Part shown: piece by piece, positions 44,935 through 56,613 of the stretch
Layout: every line of letters begins with the position of its first letter
How positions within the stretch are numbered: the first letter of the stretch is position 1
Source: Xenoacremonium recifei
Taxonomy: Eukaryota > Ascomycota > Sordariomycetes > Hypocreales > Nectriaceae
Assembly (NCBI GenBank): GCA_012184525.1
Contig: WOFQ01000033.1
Span: 186,001 to 250,000, forward strand
Length of the DNA stretch: 64,000 nt
Direction: 5' to 3'
Notes under the pieces: model-generated
Seen by the model: only the letters and a program-made list of their open reading frames with translations
Told to the model about the DNA's origin: nothing
Databases searched by the model: none
Translations under genes and position numbers: made by a program

Positions 44935-45648
44935 CCTCAGAGTCCTTGCGGGTAGGGGTTTGCCAAGATTACGCTCGGCCTCATTGATGCAGGCCAGGCT
45001 TCTGGGCTGACTTCTTTGCCGATTCTCTGCAGAGTCCAATGAAAGGCCGCATCCAGAGGTCGTATTATCCCATTTACGATTTAATTTAGGCCACTTATTG
45101 CCACCCATTTTGCCCAATACCTCCATGGCCTTTCCCATCCTTGCTCCCCACCTTGTCCAGACGGTGACGATACACATGAGAGAGCCGGCAAAGAAGCCTC
45201 GCAGACCAGCAGGGGCAATCTCGGCTTGATATGACGGACGGCGTTTTCGATTACACCGACGACACACATACAATCAGTAACTCAGATAGACACTATAGTT
45301 AGATGGATAACGGGTAAGAACCTACTGACGACAGCAATTATCTGGACAATACAGCAGAAATAGATTGTCCATTTGTAGCCAACCCGCTCTTGCAATGGTT
45401 CATAGGCCACAGTTTCAATAGGCTTTCCGGGCCAGACAACTTGACGGAATGGTTAGCAGATCTTGGTGTCTTCTAGTCGAGGACAACGGCACACTAGAGT
45501 TCATGATGGACTTTTGTGTCGTGGGCAGCGACTGGATGGCCCCAAAGGACCCCGTGTCGATGCCAAAGAGAATATCTCCCCAGGCGAATGCAAAGGCACA
45601 GAAAATCAAATAGGGCGTGGCATCTGCCCAGCGCGACTGAGACGGCAT
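44935..45648 (-). pseudogene. Broken, truncated MFS sugar transporter
   Basis: The minus strand starts with a clear sugar-porter N-terminus: MPSQSRWADATPYLIFCAF, then AWGDILFGIDTGSFGAIQSL, followed directly by TQKSIMNS, so the loop between the first two helices is deleted. The frame then slips; in a neighbouring frame YEPLQERVGYKWTIYFCCIV (helix 2-3 region, about 45414-45340) is readable, and after stops and another shift SYQAEIAPAGLRGFFAGSL (from 45234, helix 4) appears. Beyond about 45100 similarity fades, and the C-terminal two thirds of a normal 500-residue transporter are missing. A functional member would import hexoses or related sugars at the plasma membrane; this copy cannot. Confidence 0.8.
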
Positions 45649-47023
45649 CGCGGCTGATAAGGCTGGCTATTGGCGAGATCGAAGGGGATATGATGAAAAG
45701 AGGAAGGATAGAAGCCTTGATGAATCGTCAATGTCTGAGAGTTGCAGTCTGAACGATGGCTTCATTAGGCGGAGAGGAGAGACTGCATTTTATGTATGTT
45801 GGACTCCAGGTGAACAAGATTTCCTGGATAAGACTTCGTCTGGGATACTCCGTGTTTCCCCATATTGGGATAGACAGACTAAAATTCTAGACTAATAAAA
45901 ACGATTCCATGGTTTCTTGCCATGTCTTAGCCCAGGATCATAGCCGCGAGGTGAGTGTCTGGCCTCAATGCCCCGTCTCGGGGTTATAACTCTCCACGAC
46001 TCGGGAGGGTTGTCTGATGTAGCTTGAATAGTAAAAATGTAAAATTGGTAGGATAGAACCACTTGTACAAGGTACTAACACGGGTGTTGCAATCAAACAT
46101 CCCAGACACCAATGGCTTCCTTTGGCCTACTTAAGGGCTTGATTTGGCTTGTCTAACAACGGTCTTATGCGAAGAAACTCACAATTGTCCAAGATGTTGC
46201 GTCATGTTTGTTCCGTTCTAGTGCTCGCTTCTGCCACACTCGGGTTCCTGCAGTTACTCGAAAGACGAGCAACACCTCAGGATGCTCAGCTCTTGTCTTG
46301 CTGAATCCACGCCCGCCGTATAACTGGGCGAGTGAGTGGCTGCTCGACCGCTTTGGATTTGTCCTTCTCTGGTAAACTGACTGCCCTGTAACCCTTGTAG
46401 ATAACTTTTATGGCCGCCACTTAAGATGCTGGGCAAGATATATCTCGGAGCCGGATCCTCCAACTTCTAGTTCGCAGGCAAGGGGTGAATGATTATCGGG
46501 TCCAAGAAGCTCTTTACTATGCGAGCGTGGCGGATGAAAGGTGAAGTTATCCAGAATTACGATTATCGGAATGTCCACAGACGCTAGAACTTTGATCTGT
46601 TTGCCTGGGAATTCTGTACTTATTAAACGAGACAGAAGACATAATAGCATTGTTGCTGAGAGAGTCATCATTCGCCATAAATATAAATTGAGTCAGTATT
46701 TGAAATTAGACAGTGCAGATGGGCCGCTGGATAGTTAGATAGCAAGAGTAAGGAAATAGCGGTCACCCTAGTATTCAAGAGCCGGGTTTTGCGTGGAAAA
46801 TCAAAAATTCATTGACTTACTCGCATATACTTGTTGTCCTCTCTCCTCTATCGGCAAAAGGCTATCCTCGCCTCGAGGGTCGATGTTGTTCAGCTCCACC
46901 CTTACTCTTCCCCGCTCCCACTAATACATCGAAGGAGCTGCTATCTATTTAAGAACGCAACTCAACGTCGATCGTCGTCTCCAATTCCTATCATCACGGA
47001 ATTTTACGCCGCGCTTCCTCACA
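45649..47023. other. AT-rich intergenic region upstream of the lactonase
   Basis: 1.37 kb, mostly AT-rich. Apart from the lactonase-like relic near 46262-46425 I see no supported gene. The last 150 bp are pyrimidine-rich and probably form the lactonase leader. Confidence 0.5.
46262..46425 (+). pseudogene. Possible relic of a lactonase paralogue
   Basis: A plus-strand stretch reads SALVLLNPRPPYNWA, then a GTGAGT donor at 46332 and a TTGTAG acceptor ending 46400, then NFYGRH after one base. The intact gene downstream has ALWLMNPEEPYNTT, an intron at the same place, and NNFYGRQF. Order, intron position and wording agree, but only about 30 codons remain. Confidence 0.35.
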
Positions 47024-48645
47024 ATGGCCTCAACATTTGCTCGAGTCGCAACTCTATTAGTGGCAGGGCTCGTTGCCTATCTTGCGCGCCACTTTGCATC
47101 ACAGACTCACATCCCAGCTGAGCTTCCCCCTCAGGCTCAATTGATCGACCAGAAAGGGTTCAATGTTCTGGCAAACGCCGCAGTCTTGAGCCCATCAGAC
47201 CCTAAAAGTGTTGGTCTTCAACGATATTTTGCTTTTTATCCAATTTCATTAACCAGGGCCAACAGCTCTTCATCCCGCCTGGTCTTACGAAGGAGCAATT
47301 GCAGAAACAGCCTTTTCACGTCTACGACCCTGAGTTCCTTGCTGTCATAGGCGACTCACCAGCGTTAAAGCTCATTGCAACATCGGAGAAGGACCCTCTC
47401 TTCCACGAAGCTGTGGTGTGGTATAAGACCCGCGATGAGGTCTTCTTTGTCCAGAATGCTGGTCATCCAGATGCCGGGACAGGCTTGAAGAAGTCTGCCA
47501 TCGTCCAGAAGATATCTTTGAGTGAAGCAGACGAAGTATTGGCTGCACAAGAATCCCACAAAGAGGTCACAGTACATACTGTGCCTTCGAACCCAATGGT
47601 TATCAACCCAAATGGTACTTACAACTCGATAGATCTCATTAAGAGTAAGCTAATGCTGTACAGGTGCTACGAATTATCGCAGGAATCTTGTCTTTGCGGG
47701 AGAGGGCCAAGGGGCTGAAGAGAGTCCGGCTTTGTGGCTAATGAACCCAGAAGAACCCTACAACACGACCGGTAGGACATCAACACCCATGGTATTACAT
47801 ATGGGGATAATTCAGATACTAATTCAGTCAACGTAGTGCTGCTCAATAACTTCTACGGCCGCCAATTTAACTCTCTAAACGACGTAGCCGTTCATCCGCG
47901 CTCCAAGGATCTCTACTTCACCGACGTTCCCTACGGCTACCTCCAAGATTTCCGGCCTCCCCCCAGCATCCAAAACCAGGTTTACAGGTATAACGACCAA
48001 ACTGGTGCAGTAGATGCTGTAGCAGATGGTTTCGAGTTGCCAAATGGTATGTTCCTCGTCTGATTAACTAGCATATTCTGATGGGAGACTGCAGGACTTA
48101 CTTTCTCACCCGACGGCGCATTTGCTTATGTTTCTGACACCGGCATCAACCGGGCGTTCCATGGCTACAACCATAGCAAGCCGGCATCAATGTGAGCTGA
48201 GAATCAAGATATCTTTCTGAATTCAACTAATGGTCTTTGTAGCTATCGATTCACTGTGATGAAAGACGGCACCTTTGAGAACCGCAAGCTGTTTGCACAT
48301 GTTAGCTCTGATGTCCCCGATGGTATGTCTTCCTGTTTAACCTCAGTTTCTCTTTCCATAGTGATTGCGAGTGGTGGACTGTGTATCTCTGTCTTGTCTA
48401 ATTGCTGACCCTATTGCGTATCTCAAGGCGTTCATTGCGATACCAAAGGCAACGTTTACGCCGGTTGTGGTGACGGAGTCCACGTCTGGAACCCGTCAGG
48501 CAAGCTTATCGGTAAGATATTCACTGGGAACGTCGTAGCCAACTTCCAATTCGCTGGCGACGGGAGAATGGTAATATGTGCAGAGACGGAGCTTTATTAC
48601 GCCAAGTTCAAGGCATCTGATCCGTACGTCAGATCAGAGATGTAA
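47024..48645 (+). CDS. SMP-30/gluconolactonase-like lactone hydrolase
   Basis: Seven exons: 47024-47209, 47257-47614, 47664-47771, 47828-48046, 48095-48191, 48243-48322 and 48428-48645, giving 421 residues. The N-terminus (VATLLVAGLVAYLARHF) is a signal peptide or anchor. The SMP-30-type six-bladed propeller carries GATNYRRNLVFAGEGQG, LLNNFYGRQFNSLNDVAVHP (metal-binding Asn/Asp region), LYFTDVPYGYLQDFRP, GFELPNGLTFSPDG, YVSDTGINRAF and GVHCDTKGNVYAGCGDGVHVW, which is the fungal lactonohydrolase/gluconolactonase family. It probably opens sugar or other lactones with a divalent metal; the substrate is not known. The first intron has a weak GTTGGT donor, the only choice that keeps the frame, so that junction is the least certain. 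Six introns is high for this window. Confidence 0.87.
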
Positions 48646-49009
48646 GAGCAGTGTGACGGACACAATATCACGCTCAGGGACAGCTCGCTTCAATGCCAAT
48701 AGACATCTCCAAAAACAAATATCTTCGGCAAACGAACAAATGATGACGGCAAACAAGAAATGGCAGTATTTATTTGCACCAGCGCACGATAGAAAAGAAT
48801 CCCATGCAACTCCTAACAAAGTCCGGGTTTCGTCGTCGTTCCATTGCACACACAAATAGCCACCGATAAATGCACACACACAAGGGGCTGCTCTACCCCT
48901 TTTAAATAAAAGTTCCCGTTCCCGAAACATGTCCCACGCCGGTTGAAAGTACGTAGTAAGAATAATACTTTTGTCCCTGTACAGACGCTCCCTAACTCTT
49001 GATGTCGGT
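48646..49009. other. Convergent intergenic region lactonase/DRS2
   Basis: 364 bp between stop codons, holding two 3' UTRs; nothing else seen. Confidence 0.6.
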
Positions 49010-52000
49010 CTAGTACCGCTGTTGGGGTCGCGAGCTCTCCATCTCGCCGTACCGTCCACGATGTTTGGTCGTGTCGTAGGCCTGCAACACACGCGTCTGG
49101 CTCTCGTCGGCCTGCGAAAAGGCGTAGCCGCGTTGTTTTCGCATGCGCTGGACCTGTCGGACCTTGCGGATGGCTTTTTGGAACTGCTCCATTCTGTTGA
49201 TCTGCGTTAGAACACTATCTTTGTGACAATTAGCAGCGGGAGAGGGCTTACCTTGGTCGATAATCTTGAATGTTGTATTTCTGAATCTCCTGGACGTGAT
49301 GGTACGTCTGCGGCCAGTACATACGCTTGCAATACTTCCATATAAAGTCGCGCAACAGGCACATGATTGCCAGGTTGACCGTCTGCAACCAGAAGACTGG
49401 ACTGCCGTAGAGCTTGGGGATGATGCCATGAAACTCGACTGATATGTTGATCATAGGCGCGACGATGCCGTACACTGCAATGAACAGATACCAGAAAGCC
49501 ATGCTACCTGGAATGGCCAAGACATGGTACTTGGTCCAGTTGTTTGTCACGAGGGCCGCCTTGCCCAGCACGGTGAGCAGCACAGTTGCATACATTGCCG
49601 TGCCCCAGACCCAATGGCCGGCGATCTGGCCGTTGCCGAGAATCAGGTCGCCGAACCAGAAGCACTCGGCCCATATGTAGATAACGAGGGAGTGGTAGAC
49701 GGCGTTAGCGATCCACTGCGCGAAAACTTTGAGCTTGAAGAAGTGGTTTGATTGACCCATCATGTACAACTGAGGATATCGGTCTAGGAGGCGCGCCGAG
49801 ATGAACTGGTCGAGAATGCCGAGGGCCAGGGGAGGTAGGACCGTGTAGAAGACATTGTAGAAGGTGAGTGTCCACGATTCGTAGATGATCTGTCCAGAGA
49901 AGACGTTTTGGAACGTGAACTAAAGACATGTTAGTCATGATCAAGCTAAACATTCATGAACGAGATGAACTTACCCAAAACTGTGTCAAATACAGAGTAA
50001 TGTTCTTATAAAACGAAAACAGAATCGTCTTGCTCACTCGCTGGTAACTCCAAGCTCCATGAACGAGCAATAGCTTTCGCAAGTACCGGAACTGGGCGAT
50101 AGCAACATCTGCACTTCTCGCAGCCTGAAGACCCTCCTCACCGCTGATACCAACACCAATGTGCGCAGCCTGAATCATCGAGACGTCGTTGGCTCCGTCG
50201 CCGATCGCGAGAAGGATCGATTCTTTCTGATACTTCTTGACGAGCTTGACCACGAGCGCCTTCTGCAAGGGAGACACTCGACAGCAAATGACGGCTTTGC
50301 ACATGACGGCCAGGTCAAGGAACAATTTCTCTAGATCTTTCTCGAGGGCATAAGTCAGTGACTTGCCGTCGATAACCAGAGCCAGTGTTTCCGTCTCAAT
50401 CGTGCCATCGCCTTGTGTCCGGATTGCGTCCAGTTTCTTCTGGATGTTATCCCGAGTTGCTGAAGCCGTTTCCTCGTTGACGATCAGGAGCATCATGTCC
50501 TCGCTCAAAAGCTTACAGCTCATACCGATATTGATGGCCGTTTCTTGTCGATCTCCCGTCAAGACCCAAACCTTGATATTTGCCTGCTGCAACGTGTGGA
50601 TAGTCTCAGGTACGCCATCTTGAAGTCGGTCCTCGATAGCCGTGGCACCCAGGAGGTAGAAGTCCTTCTCGATAAGCTCGGCCGCCTTGTCCAACTCGTC
50701 GGCTCGGTTTCCGCTAACGGTGACCTGTGCTGCATCGAAGATCTGCCACCACTCTTGGAACTCCTGGTCAGGGACCTCGCGCATCGCTAGACATAGAGTT
50801 CGGAGGCCTTCCGAGGCGTACTCTTCGAGATGTCTCAGTGTGACTTCAACGTGGGGATTCTGGTCGTTAAGGCGTTCCAAGATGACGGTATCAGCACCCT
50901 TGCAGTAGCATCGGATCTTTCCGTCGGGGCACCGAAAGATGGCAGACATTCGCTTTCGGGTCGAGTTGAACTCGCAAACAGCAAGCAGCTCATACTCCGC
51001 TTCCTCTCCGTTCGCCTCGATGATGACAGATTTGGGTTTTCGAGCAGTAAACCGGTAGCCCAGCTCCAACGCGCCAGCGACTAACGCACCCTCGTCTGGG
51101 GACGCGGCCTGATATTTGATGTTATCCTTCTCGTCTCGTTCGGGGATCACAGTATGGCATGTTGCCAGGAGAGCCAGGAAGTGGTCAATCACAGGCGCCG
51201 TCTCGTGTCCGCTCTTCAAGTTGCTCCGCAGCGCGTTAAAGTCATAGAGTCCAACCTCAACTCCATCCTGCATAGTCGGACGGCGGTCTTCGGGGACTTC
51301 TTCGGCGTATTGAATGCCCGCAATCGAGCACTGCTTGAACTCCATCTGGTTGCAGGTCAAAGTACCGGTCTTGTCCGAGAAAACATACTCGACCATTCCC
51401 AGTTCCTCAACCAAACTCGATGTTCTGCAGGTCGCAGGGGTGTCGGTCTTGTCGTAGTACATGTCGAGATCATCATTGATGAGAATTCCGTGCCAATATT
51501 TGACCAGCTCGACAGTGACGAAGAGAGAAATTGGCACCAGAGCAGAAAACAAGACCCAGTACGTGACCATGTCTTCGGCAATTGTCTGCGCAACCTTCCC
51601 GGCAGTATTTATCTTCTCCAATTGCAGATATGAGAGAGAGTCGGCGTTCACACTGCGCATAACAAGGTCTCCCACCGTACTGACAGCGCTGAGGAAGATG
51701 AGCATGCCAACGAGAATCAAGACGAGCCAGTTGAGTTGCCTCTCGACCTTGGTCCTCTTGATAGGAGCCGCCGTGGCGTTGCGCATCAGCTTAGTTTCGT
51801 GACCCGTAAAGACTACGATTCCATGCACCCAGGGGGTGTTCCGAAGCGTCGCGCCTCGAAGGAGGAGCTGCTCGGGGTTCAACGCCAGCTCACGCTCTCC
51901 GCCGCCTGCCTGCATCGTCAGTGTCGCCTCGTAGGTGTAGAGGCTGCTGTTGGGCTGTTCCGACTTGATGCGCCCGCCCAATCGGCTGAGCTCGCTGGGC

Positions 52001-53202
52001 GAGACCATGGTCGACGTCTCAGGCCGCGCCTGCTTGATCTTCAAGTTCGTCTCGCCGTCCAGATTCGCTGTCTCGATATAACAGAGACCCTCGGGCTCAG
52101 AACTTGCCAGAAGCACCATATCCGCCGGGAAAGGCTCCTCCGACTCGACCCTGATGATGTCGCCCACCGCAACGTTGATCCATTTGGTCTCAGTAAACGA
52201 CGAGCCGCGCAGCACCTGTGCCTTGGAGGTGTTGAGCGCATTGTCCGCCTGTTTTCTCCGATAGTCTTCCACCAGCTCTTTTCCCGCCGAGATGATGAGC
52301 ACCACGATGAGGGGGGCGATGGTCGTGTATCGCGAAGTTGGTGAAAGGCCGGGAATCTGCTGCAGCGCGGCAGTGAACAAGAAGAAGATGTTGGCGAACT
52401 TGGAGAATTGCTCCAGGAGGAACTTGGGCAGGAAGGTCGCGACGTTGTACTTGGCCGTGGAGATGTGGTTGTCCACGTACTTGTTGGCCGCATTGGCGGG
52501 AGGGTTGTTGAGGAAGATTATCCGAGGACCCAAGGTCGAGGGGTCAACCTTACCGCGCCCAAAGCCAAACTTGAAGTTGCCCATGTCGAACTTGCTCTTC
52601 TGCGCCGGCGGCGGTCCCGTCGTGCCCACCGAGTCCCCCCGTTCGTGGCCGGGCTCGGTCAAGGGCAGGTCCATTTCCGAATATCCTTGTCCCATGCCCA
52701 GGCGGTTCTTGACGCGGCCCAAGAAGCCACCGCCGAGTCCCAGCACACTGTTGCGTGTCCGCGCATTGTTCCGGCCGGCCTGCGATATGCCATCGCCAGC
52801 GCCGCCGCCCTGGTAGTAGGAGTCGCTGTCGGGGGGGTAGTCGTCGAAGTCGTCGGCATACCGTTGGTAGTTGCCCAGGTCAGATGTCTGGCTGTACTGT
52901 CGGTTCGTGTAGGGGTTGCTGCTAGAGTCGGCGGCTCCTCCGGGCACGCTCAGTCCGCCAGCAGGCCGTGAAGCGTGATGGGTGTCGCCGCCGGCGCCCA
53001 CAAAGTCGTCGTAGGAGACCGACGGCCGGCCGCTCTGGGTGTCCTGCTCTTGCTGTGTGTGGAAGCGCATCAGGTCGTCGTCGTTGAGGGCCGAGCGCTG
53101 GCCCTCGTTGTAGACGGGCTGCTCATTGTCGAGGTCCAGCAGCAGGTCATCGCGATGGCCAGAGGCGCCCGGGTAGGGACCTCCGGGAGGTCTTCCAGCC
53201 AT
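49010..53202 (-). CDS. DRS2: Drs2-type P4-ATPase phospholipid flippase
   Basis: Three exons, 53202-49975, 49919-49252 and 49193-49010, give 1,359 residues. The first 230 residues are disordered and acidic, Gly/Asp/Tyr-rich. The pump follows: helix pair around NIFFLFTAALQQIPG, the actuator DGET loop near 382, phosphorylation site DKTGTLTCNQMEF with Asp near 610, nucleotide-binding KGADTVILERL, and hinge GDGANDVSMIQAAHIGVGIS near 1,000. The second exon has the last helices (FTFQNVFSGQIIYES). The third adds a basic tail (RMEQFQKAIRKVRQVQRMRKQRGYAFSQ) typical of Drs2 regulation by lipids and Arf exchange factors. It moves phosphatidylserine to the cytosolic leaflet of trans-Golgi and endosome membranes with a Cdc50 partner. 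The last intron has two AGs 8 nt apart; only the distal one keeps the frame. Confidence 0.96.
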
Positions 53203-54712
53203 GCCGGGGAAACAATCAGAGTCGGTGCGTCACAGCTGTCGGCATGCGGAATGGGCGGAGTTGGCGATGCTGGAATAGAGAGTCGGGGTGGAGGAGAATA
53301 GAAGTCGTCAAGCGTCAAGCGTCAAGTGTCAAGCAAGCGCAGTTTCCGTCGTCGTGAGTCGTCGTGCTCGTGCTTGTGCTCGTGATAGTCGTCGGGGTCG
53401 TGATGTTTGGTCGTCGCAATGTGTCTATGGAGGGTTTGAGGATGTTGGTTGGCAGCAATCTCTGATGCTGTCGTATACGGACCCAGCACAGCCTCCTTGC
53501 TGGCGCGGGCGTGGAGGAATCGCCAGTGGCCGGCACCTGCGCGGCAAGTGACCTAACAAACCCCGTAATGTACGAGATGCGATGCTTGGCTGGCTCGGCA
53601 AGCTCGTCAAGCGCTGATTGGGTACCCCTGAGGCTGAGCCAAGGGTTCGTGACAGAAGTATCGTGAGGGAAAAGTATCGCTGATTCTGCTCCGGAACATG
53701 CCAATGGATTGGGATGCCACCTCAACCGAACAATGTGCAGGTGCCGTCAGCACGGAGTACCTTCCCTACTAACCTCGTAGCCGTTAGGTTGGTGCCCGTC
53801 AACGTCCATCCCAAGCTGCTGCACCTAAGCTTCAGTGGATCCCAACCACAAACGGGTCCCTGAGGTGGCTGGCCAACAGCGCTGAAGTCGCTGTAACGCC
53901 GCAGCCTGCACGCTAAGGAGGCACCTCGGAGAGGGAGAGTGAGGTCCACCTCAGCCACATCTCCCGCCACATGGCATCAGACGGCAATTGCTACTGGCCC
54001 AGTGCTGCAGAGTGAGATCGGTTCGATATGTGTTTCTTTCTGCAGCCCAGATCTTGCACGTTCCAGATGACTACCAACATAGGGAAACCCAGAGTTTCGG
54101 GGCTGTGTCAGAATGACTGCATGTTTTCCCGAACCCTCATTGAATTGTCATCTGCACAGGGCCCCTGCCCAGCCGAAGTTAGCACCACCCACCCACAAAC
54201 TCCCCTCTGCTGACGATGTGGAGCTCTCTCCCTCTGACGGCTGACGTCCAGTCCAGCCTCATGTCAGGTACGTCAATACGGAGGGTTCTCACAGCCTGCC
54301 CATTTACGACAAGATACGCGGATGAGCTGACAAGAGGTCTAGAGTATGCACTACAGGAGCAGAAAGGCGCTGCTTCAATTCACTGGCTCCAGAGAGTGTC
54401 CAGATCTGCCCTCTTACTCCATAAATTGTTTCCCCCTTTATCACTTACACGCCAGTCTCTCCCACATTCCAAGAACCACGGCCTGGATCCTCTGCCAAGC
54501 CAACACTTCTAGAGGGCTGAAATGCGAAGCAGCAAGGTAAGCACTTGTATTATCCCTCAGCCCCTCGCTTTCCATGGTGAGCCTCTCCAGCTACGCAGTA
54601 GTATACATGACCTCCCTTGTCTGGAGTCCTCTCGCTTCCCCTCCCCCACAAGCAACTTATGCCTCTGACCAGCCAGACTGCCGCGCCAACCAAAGTCCCC
54701 CAGGTTGGTTCA
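53203..54712. other. DRS2 promoter and hydrolase 3' flank
   Basis: 1.5 kb with the DRS2 promoter. Next to the start codon are short repeats of GTCAAGC and GTCGTC/GTGCTC type (about 53308-53400). No supported gene. Confidence 0.5.
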
Positions 54713-55750
54713 TCAGAGCTGCGCCTTAAGCGCCCCGTGCAGCACCTTCTCGTTGATCCAGCGCGCAATCAGCCCGTTGACCTCCTCCGGCGCCTGCGTC
54801 AGCGCCCAGTGCGACGCCCTCACCTCGCCGCGCGTCAGGCTCGCAAAGTGCTTGTCCATGCCAGCCGCCATACTCGGCGGCAGCGCCTTGTCCTCGGTAG
54901 CCGCGACGAACAGCGCCGGCATCTTGTACCATGGCCGGTCTTGACCCTGCGCTTGCCGTGCGAGCCCCAGCTCGTCGTCGAAGTTGAGCTTGCGCGTGCG
55001 GTACCAGTTCAGCGGCCCGCGCATCTCCGGGGCGCCGTTGCGACAGTACTGGTCGGCATAGTAGTCGAGTTGCTCCTCTGACAGCAGTCGTGTCTTCTTG
55101 AGCCCCGGGAGCACGTCCATCTGGATGCCGTGCCGCGTGCTGAAGCCCAGCTCTCCCAGCATGCCCATGCCGCCGAACATGGCGTTGAGGAACTGCCGCA
55201 CACGCTCGCGTCCCATGATCCAGGCCTCGACTTGCGGGCTGCGGAATTGCAGCTGGTATCCGAAGTTAAGTAGATGGCCTTTGTTGATTATCTCTTCAAG
55301 GTCGACATAGGTGGTTTGTGGTGGGTTGAAGGGCGTGCAGATGCTGAAGACGCCCTGGACAAATTCAGGACACCACATGGCCACCCGCCAGACGAGCGCA
55401 CCGCCCCAGTCATGGCCACCAAGGATGACCTTCTGAACACCTAGATTCACGCAAATCTGTACCAAGTCCTCTGTGATCTTGCGCATCGTATACTGCTCCG
55501 GGTTGCTGGGGGCGTCGGAGCCTCCGTATCCTAACATATCCGGGACGATAACCCGGAATCCGAGCTTCTGGAAGTAGGGAACCTGATAGCGCCATCCGAA
55601 CGAAAGGTCAGGGAAGCCGTGGATGAGGAGCATCGTAGCGATTGGGCGACCCTCAGGCTCCGCGATCATTATGTTGTATGTTCGACACGGACGCCCGTCC
55701 TTCTTGTAAGTGACCCGCGGGTCGTTGGGTTTCAGCGGACTGAAAGCCAT
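54713..55750 (-). CDS. Epoxide-hydrolase-like alpha/beta hydrolase
   Basis: A single exon of 345 residues from ATG at 55750; the frame extends upstream to a TTG at 55813, which is not a likely start. The oxyanion motif HGFPD is at 44-48, the nucleophile elbow HDWGG at 113-117 (Asp114), acid ATEDKALP and catalytic His in ASHWALTQAPEEV near the end; the cap region holds a candidate Tyr in LNWYRTRKLNF. Asp rather than Ser as nucleophile points to an epoxide hydrolase or haloalkane dehalogenase type. No signal peptide, so cytosolic or peroxisomal (it ends AQL, not a strong PTS1). The natural substrate is unknown; detoxification or lipid epoxide turnover is an inference. No introns. Confidence 0.9.
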   Translation of the reverse strand: MAFSPLKPNDPRVTYKKDGRPCRTYNIMIAEPEGRPIATMLLIHGFPDLSFGWRYQVPYFQKLGFRVIVPDMLGYGGSDAPSNPEQYTMRKITEDLVQICVNLGVQKVILGGHDWGGALVWRVAMWCPEFVQGVFSICTPFNPPQTTYVDLEEIINKGHLLNFGYQLQFRSPQVEAWIMGRERVRQFLNAMFGGMGMLGELGFSTRHGIQMDVLPGLKKTRLLSEEQLDYYADQYCRNGAPEMRGPLNWYRTRKLNFDDELGLARQAQGQDRPWYKMPALFVAATEDKALPPSMAAGMDKHFASLTRGEVRASHWALTQAPEEVNGLIARWINEKVLHGALKAQL

Positions 55751-56613
55751 TGTCGTCTGTTGGCATGAAGTTTTGACGTCCGTATAATCCGAATCCCTGG
55801 GTGATGGTGTCAAAGAGAGATATTGACGCGTCAGAAGAAGTATTTATAATCTAGGCAGGAAGGAGGTCAGCCGACTGTGATTCACTGCATCAGGTGGTGA
55901 GCTATCAGAATGACCCATCTAAGCTTTCGCTTATTATGTTTGGAATGGGGAGAAAGAAGTGATAGAGCGCAAATGATGCCATCGGCTTTTGTGTGACGAG
56001 GAAGATAAGTCAGATCTGGGCCGTACCTCCAGGTGATTAATACAGTAACACTCGACCCAATCCGTCCTTTATGTACATTCCCTATCCTTGTCATAGGTCA
56101 TGAGACTGACGGAACCTGGTCTCGGATTGATAGAAGATGATGAATAACCGAAGATATTTCAAGTCTCACAGTTGAAATGATGGTAATAATTAACTTCGCC
56201 AAAGTTTGGGATGCGGAGTCGAACCGAGGCATCTAAAAAGCTCCGAGGACTATAGTCTACCTTACCTTACGTGAAACGGCCTTCTCCAATTTTATCTCAT
56301 AGATTTTCTCCAGCTCGTATTTCTCTCTCTTAATCATTTGCATGTGTGGGTAGGTAATGATATGTATCGAGTTATATTTTCTTTCATTTTCTTTTGACTT
56401 GACATCTGGTATCGAGGCTGAGCAAAACTCGCAAATATACATGACCGCGCTTATGACAAAAACGAAACAGCTTGCCGAACTGCTGCCCATAAAAACCTCC
56501 CTCTCTTCCTCAATTTTGTCGGAAATTCTCAACGCAAGCCTCCCAATGATTGCATATATAGCTTTCTGCGACATGTTTTGGACATAATCCTGTCTCGTTA
56601 AGTGAAGTCCTGA
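55751..56613. other. Intergenic region hydrolase/pinin-like gene
   Basis: 863 bp, AT-rich. A minus-strand ATG frame of 105 codons (56574-56257) has one hydrophobic stretch and is Lys-rich, but looks like AT-biased 3' flank; I do not call it. A tRNA-like string near 56205-56275 failed structural checks. Confidence 0.45.

Noticed and set aside
55751..55813. N-terminal extension of the epoxide-hydrolase-like protein
   Set aside because: Starts with TTG. The ATG at 55750 begins the conserved region.
56205..56275. tRNA-like string on the minus strand with a GGTTCGACTCC motif
   Set aside because: The T-stem has two mismatches, the anticodon arm does not pair and no acceptor stem closes. Probably chance or a strongly decayed fragment.
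56257..56574. 105-codon minus-strand ATG frame
   Set aside because: AT-biased, no similarity, located in a 3' flank. Too weak to call.
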